A stretch of 64,000 nt of DNA from Candidatus Hecatella orcuttiae (GTDB lineage Archaea; Thermoproteota; Bathyarchaeia; Hecatellales; Hecatellaceae), in assembly GCA_002011035.2 (NCBI GenBank), contig MTLY02000003.1, forward strand, positions 667,053 to 731,052, in the 5' to 3' direction. Made by a program: the position numbers and the translations under genes. Positions 24,021 through 32,517 of this stretch are shown here, piece by piece. Each line of letters opens with the position of its first letter. Within the stretch, counting starts at the first letter, position 1. The notes under the pieces are model-generated. The model did not search any database. It saw only the letters and a program-made list of their open reading frames with translations, and was not told where the DNA came from.

Positions 24021-25897
24021 AATCTTTTGAGCAAATATATGGATATACACCTAGACCTGCTGTACGTGTATTACTTGAATTTATTGATAAAAAACTTGAG
24101 GGTGAAGATTCCAAATTTTTGGTGCTATTCTCAGCGCCAACTAGTTATGGTAAGTCCTCGTGTACCATAGCTATAGCTAATACACTAGCACACAGTAGTA
24201 ACTATCTAGGTGAACGTTTAATACATGTGCTTCCTCTCCGCTCAATTATTGAAGATTTATACATGAAAGCTAAAGAAAAGAAAAGAGAGATGAAACTGAA
24301 TAGTGAGTTAACAATTGGAGCGCAAGCTATGCACATATTAGATGCTGAAAAATCACCTTACATGATGCCTAAGGTTGTTTATACCACTATAGATTCATTT
24401 ATTCACAACTTATTTAAAAGGCCAGTAGCTGAAATGTACAGAGAGCACAGTCATTTTGACATTCCGAGATATGCTATATACTCGTCTCTTATCATATTTG
24501 ATGAAGCTCATCTTTTTTCAAGTGAGATTAAAATTAGTGAAAATGAGCTGCAACAGAAGCATAATAGAATGTTTACAGCGTTCTGCGCCTCTATTCGAGC
24601 GCTCACTGAATCTTCAGTGCCAGTAATAGTTATGACAGCAACTATGCCAAATATTTACACACATAGCCTACTTCAACATGTTGCCAATCATACTGACATT
24701 TTTATGATCGGAGTTGATCCTGCGCTAAGTACAGAGGAAATAAGGGAAAGCTCTCCTACTGGTTTTAGAAATATTAGATGCTTTAGTACTGGTGTTGATA
24801 AAGATTTTTACCGTATTATTCAGGAAAACAATCCGGAACTGAAAAATATAGTGGATGAAACTGACATCAAGAATATCGTTCTGAAGTATTGCACATTAGG
24901 AAATGTAAAAATTTTAGTGGTCAGAAATGTTGTGAAAAAAGCCTTAAAAACCTACAAAGACCTAAAGGAAGAACTGAAAAAAAGGAATCTACAATGTTTC
25001 GTACTACATGGTAGGATGAGTGTTGAGGATCGGGAAAATACATTACAGCTTATCAAGAAAACTGAACAAGATAATAGTGGGATAGTTCTAGTTTGTACGC
25101 AAGTTATAGAAGCTGGAGTAGATATAGATTTTGATATATTAATCAGCGATGCTGCACCGTTTACCTCTCTTATCCAACGAGTTGGGCGGATTGGTAGGAG
25201 TTTAAAAGAAAGGAAAATTCATCCAAGTGTTTACATAGTTACGGGAAACGGAGATGGCATCTACGATAAAGAGCTTGTTAAATCCACGCTTAATCATACG
25301 AGAAAAGCGCATAATCAAGGGAAACAGATAGGATGGAGAATTTCAACAAGATATGAAACTTACAACGGACTCATAAGTTACAAATGGTTGCTGGAAAAAA
25401 TATATACTAGCCTCAAATATTCTGTCGATGAAAAATTGATAAACGTTTTACGTGAAATAGACCACTATTTTATTGGCTCTGAGAGTTTAGAGCTTCAACG
25501 TAAACTTTGCAGTTTCGTTAGGGATGAAGGATTTATAGCTACCTCAACATGGAAAGGTGAAAGTCAAAAATTTAAAAATAGACGCGAAGCTTTAGAGATA
25601 GCATATAAAAGCATGCTTCCACTAACTTTCAGCTTCTTGAAAGATAAATGGAGGAAAATATTAAAGGTTAACGAACAAAAGATTGCTATACTAATTCATG
25701 AAGGCAATAATTTAAGATCAGAACTTTCAGAGGACATATATGAAATACTGGAGAATGTTGAAAGAGGCAAGGAATGCTTCCTTTTATATAAACTAGATAA
25801 GGCTATGCGAAAACTTAGAAAAGGTGATCAGATACCCTTAGCAATTATCTTACATAAAGACAGTTATAAACTAAAAGAGGGCTTAATCATTGAATAG
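24002..25897 (+). CDS. cas3': Cas3' helicase subunit (separate from the HD nuclease)
   Basis: 631 aa SF2 helicase. Walker A SAPTSYGKSS (about residues 42-51), DEAH box IIFDEAHLFSS (about 163-173), motif III MTATMPN, LVCTQVIEAGVDIDFD (motif V) and SLIQRVGRIGRS (motif VI, about residue 390) are all intact. There is no HD domain; that is encoded by the next gene, the split typical of type I-A. It unwinds target DNA after Cascade binding. Overlaps cas8a by 19 nt and cas3'' by 8 nt. Confidence 0.93.
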   Translation: MCSSTLKSFEQIYGYTPRPAVRVLLEFIDKKLEGEDSKFLVLFSAPTSYGKSSCTIAIANTLAHSSNYLGERLIHVLPLRSIIEDLYMKAKEKKREMKLNSELTIGAQAMHILDAEKSPYMMPKVVYTTIDSFIHNLFKRPVAEMYREHSHFDIPRYAIYSSLIIFDEAHLFSSEIKISENELQQKHNRMFTAFCASIRALTESSVPVIVMTATMPNIYTHSLLQHVANHTDIFMIGVDPALSTEEIRESSPTGFRNIRCFSTGVDKDFYRIIQENNPELKNIVDETDIKNIVLKYCTLGNVKILVVRNVVKKALKTYKDLKEELKKRNLQCFVLHGRMSVEDRENTLQLIKKTEQDNSGIVLVCTQVIEAGVDIDFDILISDAAPFTSLIQRVGRIGRSLKERKIHPSVYIVTGNGDGIYDKELVKSTLNHTRKAHNQGKQIGWRISTRYETYNGLISYKWLLEKIYTSLKYSVDEKLINVLREIDHYFIGSESLELQRKLCSFVRDEGFIATSTWKGESQKFKNRREALEIAYKSMLPLTFSFLKDKWRKILKVNEQKIAILIHEGNNLRSELSEDIYEILENVERGKECFLLYKLDKAMRKLRKGDQIPLAIILHKDSYKLKEGLIIE

Positions 25898-26711
25898 CGA
25901 GCTAGCATATTCTTGGTGCGGTGAAAGGCTTGAGGAGCACTCACATAAGACTTCTGAGATTTTTAAATTAACCTTTGAAGACAGAATAATAAAAACGTTA
26001 AGCGGAAGATTAAACTATAAGTTTAATGATGTGGGAAAGTTTATCATCAGACTTATACCTTTACTACATGACATCGGAAAATCTCATGTACAGTATCAAA
26101 ATACCATAAAATTTAAAGAGAGATGTCCTAAAACTGCCATCATATGTCGTGAATGTAAAGATAAACCAAACTTCTCATGGCATGAAGTATTATCAGCTCA
26201 GTTATGTTGGAGAGTGATAGAAGATTTACTCTTTAATTTAAGTTTATATGATAGGTTTAAGAATCTACAAGAGATCGCAACTGCATCTATACTATTTCAT
26301 CATCAGGGAATCAGAGCTATAGAATCAGAGACACCTCTTAAAGAAATCAATTTAAAAGAGTATCTTAATGAAACGCTATACACATTATTGCCTAAATTAA
26401 TAGATATTGCTCACTACGGATTAAAACTAGATGGGCATCTGATTAGAGAAATAGTGTCTTCAGCACTACAAGAGCTAGAAAGTGACCTTAAAAGTACAAG
26501 GAGTCTTAAAGGCTTATCTACTAGGATACTGAATGAACTTAGAACTGCACCAAAAAATTACCTAAAACTTTATTCTATTACTGCTGGTCCCCTCGTAATA
26601 TGTGACTGGATTGCTGCTAGAGTATTACGTATCCAAAATCATTATCATTATTCTCCTATGTTAAATGAAGCAGTATATTCTTTTCCAGAATTAGAAACTT
26701 ATTTAAAATAG
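25890..26711 (+). CDS. cas3'': Cas3'' HD-domain nuclease
   Basis: 273 aa. HSHKTSEIF near residue 15 supplies the first histidine, LLHDIGKSHVQYQ (about residues 57-69) carries the HD pair, HEVLSAQL and FHHQGIRAIES provide further metal ligands. CRECKDKP with an upstream cysteine may form a small zinc site. The HD nuclease degrades DNA unwound by Cas3'. Last gene of the interference operon, overlapping cas3' by 8 nt. The frame is intact. Confidence 0.9.
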   Translation: MNSELAYSWCGERLEEHSHKTSEIFKLTFEDRIIKTLSGRLNYKFNDVGKFIIRLIPLLHDIGKSHVQYQNTIKFKERCPKTAIICRECKDKPNFSWHEVLSAQLCWRVIEDLLFNLSLYDRFKNLQEIATASILFHHQGIRAIESETPLKEINLKEYLNETLYTLLPKLIDIAHYGLKLDGHLIREIVSSALQELESDLKSTRSLKGLSTRILNELRTAPKNYLKLYSITAGPLVICDWIAARVLRIQNHYHYSPMLNEAVYSFPELETYLK

Positions 26712-26739
26712 AACTTCTTTCCGGTTTCCGAAGGTAGCT

Positions 26740-27153
26740 TTAAACGTATTTGGCTGGGTGGTTGTATTTTAGGTTGGCTATGTTTGTGTATGTTCTGTCG
26801 TAGCTTACCAGTCCGGCTTCTTCGACAATGCTGGCCGCTGCGTGGAGGCTGTCGAAATACGTTAACTGCTTGTACCTGCGCCTGAGCTCGTAGGCCTTTG
26901 CGTGGTAGAGTGGTTTGGATGGCAAGAGGTCTACGGCCCTGTATTCTAGGAGGTTTCCGAGGGCGGTGTAGAAGGCTCCAACTTCCCTGACGGCGACCTC
27001 ACCCGACCTTATCAGCAGGTTTAGCTCTACTAGGGCATAGGGGGAGAGCAGCGTTTCCCCCTCAAACATGTCGAGAAGCCTGACGGCCTCACCGTGGTGT
27101 TTATCCCCCTTGGACACGAGGGCTAGGAGGACGTCGGTTTCGACCAAGATCAC
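26740..27153 (-). CDS. vapC: PIN-domain ribonuclease toxin, VapC family
   Basis: 137 aa. MILVETDVLLALVSKGDKHH carries the first PIN aspartate, SPYALVELNLLIRSG the conserved glutamate, and YFDSLHAAASIVEEAGLVSYD the distal acidic residues. VapC toxins cleave RNA and are held inactive by their antitoxin. It follows vapB by 5 nt. The pair is on the opposite strand to the cas genes and is GC-rich, unlike the AT-rich interference operon, suggesting insertion. Confidence 0.88.
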   Translation of the reverse strand: MILVETDVLLALVSKGDKHHGEAVRLLDMFEGETLLSPYALVELNLLIRSGEVAVREVGAFYTALGNLLEYRAVDLLPSKPLYHAKAYELRRRYKQLTYFDSLHAAASIVEEAGLVSYDRTYTNIANLKYNHPAKYV

Positions 27154-27158
27154 GGAGC

Positions 27159-27401
27159 CTAAGCCTCCAAAAGCTTACACTCAGCAGCCCTCCGCAGCCT
27201 TCTGATGTCCCTCTCCACGTTGCTCGTACCCTTGACGACGATTTTCTCCAAGGATTTTAACGGGTCTTCTATGGGCTCTAGCACAACCCTACCCTTTTCG
27301 ACCTTAACCCTAACCCGCTTCGAGAGGCCCACCTCCCTGCGAACCTCTGCAGGTATGACGATTCTACCCTTCCTATCGACCTTAGCCGTCAACGGATCCA
27401 A
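27159..27401 (-). CDS. vapB: AbrB/SpoVT-type antitoxin, VapB
   Basis: 80 aa. TAKVDRKGRIVIPAEVRREV then GLSKRVRVKVEKGRVVLEPI is a complete AbrB DNA-binding domain; the C-terminal helix (DIRRLRRAAECKLLEA) is the toxin-binding part. First gene of the vapBC unit; such antitoxins usually repress their own promoter. Compare the decayed AbrB copy at 7676-7816. Confidence 0.9.
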   Translation of the reverse strand: MDPLTAKVDRKGRIVIPAEVRREVGLSKRVRVKVEKGRVVLEPIEDPLKSLEKIVVKGTSNVERDIRRLRRAAECKLLEA

Positions 27402-27449
27402 ATTCCCACCTCAAATGAGATTCCTATCCCACCATATAAACATTCCCAC

Positions 27450-27727
27450 TTAAACCAGTGTGGGAAACTCCGTCCTAACCAAGGCTATGTTCGGCATATC
27501 CATCTGTAGCCGCAGCATCTCCTTCAGCTCCCCGTGGAGCCTGAGGTTTTCCTCCTGCTGAAGCCGAGCCTAGGAGCTGCATGGAGCACCCGCTCGAAGA
27601 AGACAATCCGGGGACAGTAGAGGAAATGCTTCGCGTCGGTCACCGAGAAAAGGGCCTCGGTCACGTCGGAGGTAGGCTGCCTACCTAGGTCTCTTCGGGG
27701 GCCTACCTGAGACTTTCGACGGCCCAT
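27450..27727 (-). pseudogene. Frameshifted N-terminal remnant of a second cas4
   Basis: The frame starting at 27727 contains TEALFSVTDAKHFLYCPRIV then FFERVLHAAPRLGF, the conserved beginning of Cas4 (first cluster cysteine in YCPRIVFFE). After this the frame turns into nonsense and stops, while a neighbouring frame continues plausibly as QQEENLRLHGELKEMLRLQ and MPNIALVRTEFP to TAA 27450-27452. The nuclease core (D, ExK) and C-terminal cysteine cluster are missing. A complete cas4 lies at 31809-32408, so this is a decayed extra copy, next to the VapBC insertion. Confidence 0.7.
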
Positions 27728-27896
27728 AAAGTATTTCTAGTCTATGGCTCTGAGCCATCAGTTTTGAGAGCGGGCGGCAGGCGGGTTTTCTATTTTTCGG
27801 AGATTATCTCTCGAGCAAAGGTTTTAGCAAATTTTTCTTTGATATTTTTTGAAGTTTAAATCTATACGCGTGCTGATAAAGAATGAGGGACAATGC

Positions 27897-28808
27897 ATGA
27901 TATTCGTATCAAAGATAGTATTACATCTCAATTTTGTTTCTCCTGCTAGGTTTCCTTACTGGATGGGTTCTATGTTTCGGGGAGGTTTCGGCCAAAACCT
28001 AAGAAAAGCTGTGTGCCCATCTCCTAATGCTGAGTGTTCTTCATGTGATCAACGTCTTCAATGCCTTTTCTATCATACTCACATGAGAAGCGAGGCGAAA
28101 AGAGGCTATGCGCCTCCGTCTAAACCTGTCATCTTGATTCCCCCATTTTTCGGTAAGGCCATGGATATTGAAAAGGACGCCTGCCTCACCGTAGAAGCCC
28201 TCCTCTTAGGAGATTTCCGACGCTACCTTCCCCACCTCCTTTTGGGCATGAATTTTCTCGGGCAAGTCGGCCTCGGCTCAACCCGCCACTACGGCCTAAG
28301 CAGGTTTGAAGTGGAAAAAGGCATCTGCGCCTTTTCAGGGAAAACCGTGTACGAGAGGGGAGTCATAATGCCGGCAAACATGAAATCTGTCGACGTAAGG
28401 GACATACCCCCTTACCCTGACAACCGTGTAAAAGTCGGCTTCAAAACTCCCTTCACAGGCAGCTGCTTTCCTCCCACGCCTGAGAGGCTTTTGTGGATGA
28501 TTCGTAGGAGGCTGATAGGCTTCGTAAACGAATACGGCGACGGCTCAGAGGTAGCCGACTTCAAATGCAGCGGGCAAATAGTAAATCATTCCGTGCATGT
28601 TCACCACCTCCAGAGACGTTCTAAGCGCAGTGAGAAAAAATATTTTAAAGGATACACCGGCGTTGTGGACTACGAGTTCAGCGAGTTGGATGACGTGGGA
28701 AGATGGCTTCTGAACCTAGGCTTCATCATCGGCTGCGGCCCTGACTCCTCCTTTGGCTGCGGTTTCCTCCAAGATTTAACCAATCCTCCGTTTGAAACGC
28801 CAAGTTAA
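27897..28808 (+). CDS. cas6: Cas6 crRNA-processing endoribonuclease
   Basis: 303 aa from ATG 27897, which has GAGGGA upstream; a TTG at 27849 would add 16 residues without support. SPARFPYWMGSMFRGGFGQN and a cysteine-rich insert (CPSPNAECSSCDQRLQCLFY) match the N-terminus of zinc-containing Cas6 proteins, and the glycine-rich GFIIGCGPDSSFGCGF near the end is the family's RNA-binding loop. Cas6 cuts the repeat 8 nt from its 3' end, leaving ATTGAAAG on each crRNA. Oriented with the adaptation genes but separated from them by 818 bp. Confidence 0.82.
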   Translation: MIFVSKIVLHLNFVSPARFPYWMGSMFRGGFGQNLRKAVCPSPNAECSSCDQRLQCLFYHTHMRSEAKRGYAPPSKPVILIPPFFGKAMDIEKDACLTVEALLLGDFRRYLPHLLLGMNFLGQVGLGSTRHYGLSRFEVEKGICAFSGKTVYERGVIMPANMKSVDVRDIPPYPDNRVKVGFKTPFTGSCFPPTPERLLWMIRRRLIGFVNEYGDGSEVADFKCSGQIVNHSVHVHHLQRRSKRSEKKYFKGYTGVVDYEFSELDDVGRWLLNLGFIIGCGPDSSFGCGFLQDLTNPPFETPS

Positions 28809-29626
28809 CCCCCCTCAGAGGGGCTTGTGGGTCACCCTAACACTGAGGCCAGAGAGCCTGCAACGCGGTACTACGCCAGCATGCTTTCCCCGCTTCCAGC
28901 TTTTTTCTCAGCCCTCGCAGCCTGCTCCGCGGCGTTATGACTGCAATAAGTTTGGCGGCCAAGTCTCTACAGGCTTTGTTCTACGGCGATTTTCCTGTTT
29001 TAAGAAGAAAATAATACTAAGGGAGAGCAATAATACTGGGTTAGCTCTGTAGTTTTAAAATGTCCAAAAAATTGGATGACCCCCGGAGGGAGGTTCTCCA
29101 AAAAATTGGAGACTTTGGAGGCATCAGCCATCTTCAATCTTCGGTGTCTTTGCGCAGACCTCCGTCAAACCTATTGCTGGAGTTAGTTTCTTCTCCTTGC
29201 CCTCCCTGGATTTCTTTCACTTTCACCCCAGCCTAGACCCCACAAAATATTCTATTTACGCGGAGTCTATTGCATAGGAAGTCATTAAATGGTCCCTGTG
29301 GTCGCGGAGGTCCTTAACGGAGGTTTTCTTCATGTTCCATAATACTTTCGCTGGCGGCTAAATGCTCAGCCAAAATTTCGTTAATTGTCTTGGAGGTCCC
29401 CTTTAGCCCCTTTTTCGGCCTTTAACATCTAAGTTATCCCTTAATATTACGGTAGTCTTTCAGCCATAAACATAAACCGTTTATCTGCTTAAAACATTTA
29501 CAATATGGCTTCTCCGGAAGTTTGTCCACATTTATCCAACCGACACCGGTAAGGCTTAAGGGTCGTAGAAGGTTCTTTAATCCATTTGGTGATCTCAGAT
29601 CACCATCGAAAAAGGTGAGCTTGTTT
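28809..29626. other. 818-bp gap between cas6 and cas2
   Basis: No convincing gene. It holds two exact copies of the 14-mer TCCAAAAAATTGGA (29063-29076 and 29097-29110), each self-complementary at its ends, and just before cas2 a perfect inverted repeat GGTGATCT-C-AGATCACC (29588-29604). Short GGAGGTC/GGAGGTT strings recur between 29085 and 29400. An open frame at 28792-29052 overlaps the cas6 end and has no recognisable features. The region may be a decayed gene or a regulatory segment for the adaptation genes. Confidence 0.4.
29588..29604. promoter_or_regulatory. Perfect 8-bp palindrome upstream of cas2
   Basis: GGTGATCT and AGATCACC separated by one base, ending 22 bp before ATG 29627. It could be an operator for Csa3 or another dimeric regulator, or a hairpin in the leader of the cas2-csa1-cas1-cas4 mRNA. 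Confidence 0.5.
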
Positions 29627-29911
29627 ATGATGACCCTAGTCATCTATGATATCTCCAACGATGACAGTCGAACTAAGCTTGCTAATTTACTTCAAGATTT
29701 CGGCCTTGAGAGGATCCAGTACAGTGGTTTTAAAGGAGACCTAAACACCCACGACCGCCACATCCTCGCCCAGCAAGTAAAAAAGTTCGTAACGGGAGAA
29801 CGCGACAGCGTATACATAATACGGCTCTGCAACGAATGCGCCAGCCTCTGCCACATCGTCTCCAGCAAAGAAGCAATTTTTATCGATAAATCCCATGTAA
29901 AAATCGTTTAG
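29627..29911 (+). CDS. cas2: Cas2, spacer integration subunit
   Basis: 94 aa from ATG 29627 (or the adjacent ATG 29630), preceded by AAGGTGAG; upstream in-frame codons belong to the regulatory region. MTLVIYDISNDDSRTKLANL with the conserved Asp after the first beta strand, DFGLERIQYSGFKGDL and RDSVYIIRLC make a normal ferredoxin-fold Cas2. It bridges two Cas1 dimers during spacer integration. Followed after 9 nt by csa1. Confidence 0.92.
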   Translation: MMTLVIYDISNDDSRTKLANLLQDFGLERIQYSGFKGDLNTHDRHILAQQVKKFVTGERDSVYIIRLCNECASLCHIVSSKEAIFIDKSHVKIV

Positions 29912-29920
29912 AGGTAAAGG

Positions 29921-30805
29921 ATGATGTATTTCCTCTCCGAGCTAGAGCACAAACTGCTCCTCCATAAACTTCTACCAACTGCCAGAGAGGTGGGTGTGAA
30001 CCCTGACCTACGGGGATGGAACTGGCATCAATCCCCCCTCAAACCCTATTACAACGAAAAGATTCCCATGTACGCTGTATGCTCAAAATACTGTCCAACC
30101 AACCGAGACATTTTCTTGAACCAAGTGAAAAAAGTCGCCCCCACCCTCAACTTCAACGTATCTTTAGGGAAACTTCTCCACGGCGTCGTCAGCGACGCTC
30201 TCCAAGCCATCATAGCTAGGGACAGCTTGAATTTTGAAGACTGGTGGAAGAAAATACGCTGGGAAGGAATGGTAGGTGACAGAGACCTGTTTAAGAAACG
30301 TGCCAGGCAAGTTTGGGACCATGTGCAAAAAACCTGCCATGCCAAATACGCCCACGTCTCTACTGAGCAGCCCTTCGCATCCAACTACGACCTAATGGCC
30401 TCAGCTTTACCCTTCCTAGTAGAGCATAAGATTTCAGGTGAACTCCTAGGCTTAAGCGGGTTGCTCAGCCTTGACTGCTACGACTATCTTCGCTGTATCA
30501 TGTTCGACTTGAAGGTGGAGAGCAAACAAGAAGATTGGCATAGGCTATCCCCTGTGGGTTATGCTCTGGTTTTTGAAAGCGTGCACGAAGTACCAGTGGA
30601 CATATGTTGCGTGCTATACTTGAACTTCCTTGACGATAAAATCGTGGTCAAGAAAGATCTCTTCTTCGCCAACAACGACCTGCGCAGCTGGTGGATAGAA
30701 GAGAGAGACCGTAAACTGGAGATTGTGGCCCAGAGGAAAGACCCTGGCACGCCAAATGTCTGCGATGAGAGTTGCATCTACTACATGAGTTGCAGGGGTG
30801 GGTGA
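29921..30805 (+). CDS. csa1: Csa1 (Cas4a), type I-A adaptation nuclease
   Basis: 294 aa. LRGWNWHQSPLKPYYNEKIP, YAVCSKYCPTNRDIFLNQVK, LGKLLHGVVSDALQAII and the C-terminal cysteines in VCDESCIYYMSC identify Csa1, a Cas4-like RecB-family nuclease with a [4Fe-4S] cluster. Nuclease residues appear in LVEHKISGELLGLSG and CIMFDLKVES. It works with Cas1, Cas2 and Cas4 in trimming and orienting prespacers. Stop and start of cas1 are 3 nt apart. Confidence 0.88.
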   Translation: MMYFLSELEHKLLLHKLLPTAREVGVNPDLRGWNWHQSPLKPYYNEKIPMYAVCSKYCPTNRDIFLNQVKKVAPTLNFNVSLGKLLHGVVSDALQAIIARDSLNFEDWWKKIRWEGMVGDRDLFKKRARQVWDHVQKTCHAKYAHVSTEQPFASNYDLMASALPFLVEHKISGELLGLSGLLSLDCYDYLRCIMFDLKVESKQEDWHRLSPVGYALVFESVHEVPVDICCVLYLNFLDDKIVVKKDLFFANNDLRSWWIEERDRKLEIVAQRKDPGTPNVCDESCIYYMSCRGG

Positions 30806-30808
30806 GTT

Positions 30809-31834
30809 ATGGAGCGTCTGGTGGTCGACGGCTTTGGAAAATATGTAGGTAGGAAAGGTAACAGAATAATTGTGAAAGACGGCGGAAGCATAGTCCACCA
30901 AGCATTACCCGAAGAATTGAGACAGATCTTGGTGACCGGTAAGGGGTCCATCGGCTTCGACGCCATAAACTTCCTGTCCTCCAACGGTGTAGACATAATC
31001 TTCCTGAATTCTAGAGGTCAACTCACCGCACGTCTTGCACCTTTGGAAATGAGAACCGTTGAAACGAGGAAAGAACAATACTACGCCTACAAGGATGCTA
31101 GAAGTATGGTTCTCGGAAAAGCGTTCGCCCTAGCAAAGATAAAGAACCAATATGCAACCCTCGGCACCTTAGCCAAAAGGAGAAAAGACACTAACCCAAG
31201 CTCAGCTGAAGAAATATACAACAAAAGAGAAGAACTACGGTCGAAAATATCGGAGATGGAGCATGTTGAGGGAAAGAACATCGAATCAGTCAGGGACACC
31301 GTCATGGGCATCGAAGGCTCCGCCTCAGCCCTATACTGGCTTGGCGTCGCTCAAGTCATCCCAGAGGAATTCGGGTTTAAGGGGAGATCGGGAAGATACG
31401 CCCCTGACCCTGTTAACGCCATGCTGAACTATGGCTATGGAATCTTAGAAGGCGAAGTATGGCGTGCTGTGCACTTTGCCGGCTTAGACCCTTACGGCGG
31501 CTTTCTTCACGCCGACCGTCCTGGAAAGCCTAGTTTGGTCTTGGATTTAATGGAAGAATTCAGGCAGCAGCTCATCGATAAGAGTGTCATCAAGCTTATA
31601 TCGAGGAAGGAGGTTGCTCCTGAAAATTTCACAGTAAAGGAGAATGTTTGCTCTTTAGGCGATGAAGCTCGAAGGACATTGTTGACAGAGGTATTGGAAA
31701 GATTTGAAGAATACGTGGCTGTTGGCGATGAGAAGGTCAGATGGTGTGACCTAATAGTAAACCAGGCTAGAAAGATTGGAAAATACTTGAGGGGAGAGAT
31801 ACCGCTGTATGAAGGCTTCTTCCTCCGGTGGTAA
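30809..31834 (+). CDS. cas1: Cas1 integrase
   Basis: 341 aa. The N-terminal beta domain (ERLVVDGFGKYVGRKGNRII) and the alpha-helical catalytic domain are complete. MGIEGSASALYWLGVAQVIP contains the catalytic Glu, GLDPYGGFLHADRPGKPSLV the catalytic His and LDLMEEFRQ the final acidic residue. ATG 30809 is preceded by GGGTGAG. It forms the Cas1-Cas2 complex that inserts spacers at the leader end of the adjacent array. Its 3' end overlaps cas4 by 26 nt. Confidence 0.96.
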   Translation: MERLVVDGFGKYVGRKGNRIIVKDGGSIVHQALPEELRQILVTGKGSIGFDAINFLSSNGVDIIFLNSRGQLTARLAPLEMRTVETRKEQYYAYKDARSMVLGKAFALAKIKNQYATLGTLAKRRKDTNPSSAEEIYNKREELRSKISEMEHVEGKNIESVRDTVMGIEGSASALYWLGVAQVIPEEFGFKGRSGRYAPDPVNAMLNYGYGILEGEVWRAVHFAGLDPYGGFLHADRPGKPSLVLDLMEEFRQQLIDKSVIKLISRKEVAPENFTVKENVCSLGDEARRTLLTEVLERFEEYVAVGDEKVRWCDLIVNQARKIGKYLRGEIPLYEGFFLRW

Positions 31835-32408
31835 ACTTCCAATAGACGTATGGGAGATAGTCCAGTATTACTACTGTCCTAGGAAAATTTACTTTCTAAG
31901 AACTTTAGGGGTTCCTGTGGTGCAGAAAAGAAAAATGGCTATGGGTCAAGATGAGCACTTGAAAGAGATAAAAAGACTGAAGGAGAGACAATCGGTCTTC
32001 GGCTTCAGGAAAAGCGATGTGGAAGAAATATACCAAAAACTGGCGTTAGAGGATGCGGAGCTGGGTTTAGCAGGACAGATAGATACTGTCATCAAACTTA
32101 AGAACGGTAAAATTATGCCGGTGGAGCTGAAATATTCCGACTATGTGGCCGCGTTCAGAAGCAGGAAAAAACAGCTCACAGCCTACGCCATTCTCTTGGA
32201 GAGAAAATTTAATCAGATTATAGATACGGGTATTCTCTATTTTCCCATACAGAATAAGCAAGTGACGGTTTCAATAACATACGAGGATAAGAAAAACTTA
32301 CTCGCTGACTTGGAAAAGATAAGGCAGTTGATTCTCAGCGAGAAAATACCGCGTAAATCTCAGAGCGAGAAATGCCGTTACTGTGAAGCCACCAGATACT
32401 GTGGTTAA
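31809..32408 (+). CDS. cas4: Cas4 exonuclease with iron-sulfur cluster
   Basis: 199 aa, starting inside the cas1 3' end. Cys23 in YYYCPRKIYFLRT and the C-terminal CRYCEATRYC provide the four [4Fe-4S] cysteines; GLAGQIDTVIKLKNGKIMPV then ELKYSDYVAAF give the RecB-type D and ExK catalytic residues; RKKQLTAYAILLE is the QxxxY motif. Cas4 selects and trims prespacers for correct PAMs. It is the last gene before the CRISPR leader. A degenerate second copy is at 27450-27727. Confidence 0.94.
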   Translation: MKASSSGGKLPIDVWEIVQYYYCPRKIYFLRTLGVPVVQKRKMAMGQDEHLKEIKRLKERQSVFGFRKSDVEEIYQKLALEDAELGLAGQIDTVIKLKNGKIMPVELKYSDYVAAFRSRKKQLTAYAILLERKFNQIIDTGILYFPIQNKQVTVSITYEDKKNLLADLEKIRQLILSEKIPRKSQSEKCRYCEATRYCG

Positions 32409-32517
32409 TGTGAACGCCTTCATATATCCCACATCGATTTTTTAATGTTCACAGGGGAGGTCTTGAACCAAAAAGGATAAATGCCTATCAACAAAAAATA
32501 ACCGTAGGTAAGGGACG
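32409..32517 (+). promoter_or_regulatory. CRISPR leader
   Basis: 109 bp between cas4 and the first repeat. AT-rich with A-runs (AACAAAAAATAACCG) next to the repeat, and an inverted repeat TGTGAAC (32409-32415) / GTTCACA (32447-32453) at its start. The identical first repeats on this side and the degenerate repeat at 37013 show that this is the leader end, so transcription runs on the plus strand. Confidence 0.8.

Noticed and set aside
28792..29052. 86-codon frame after cas6.
   Set aside because: It overlaps the cas6 end, has no ribosome site and no protein-like features; composition is like the surrounding noncoding DNA.
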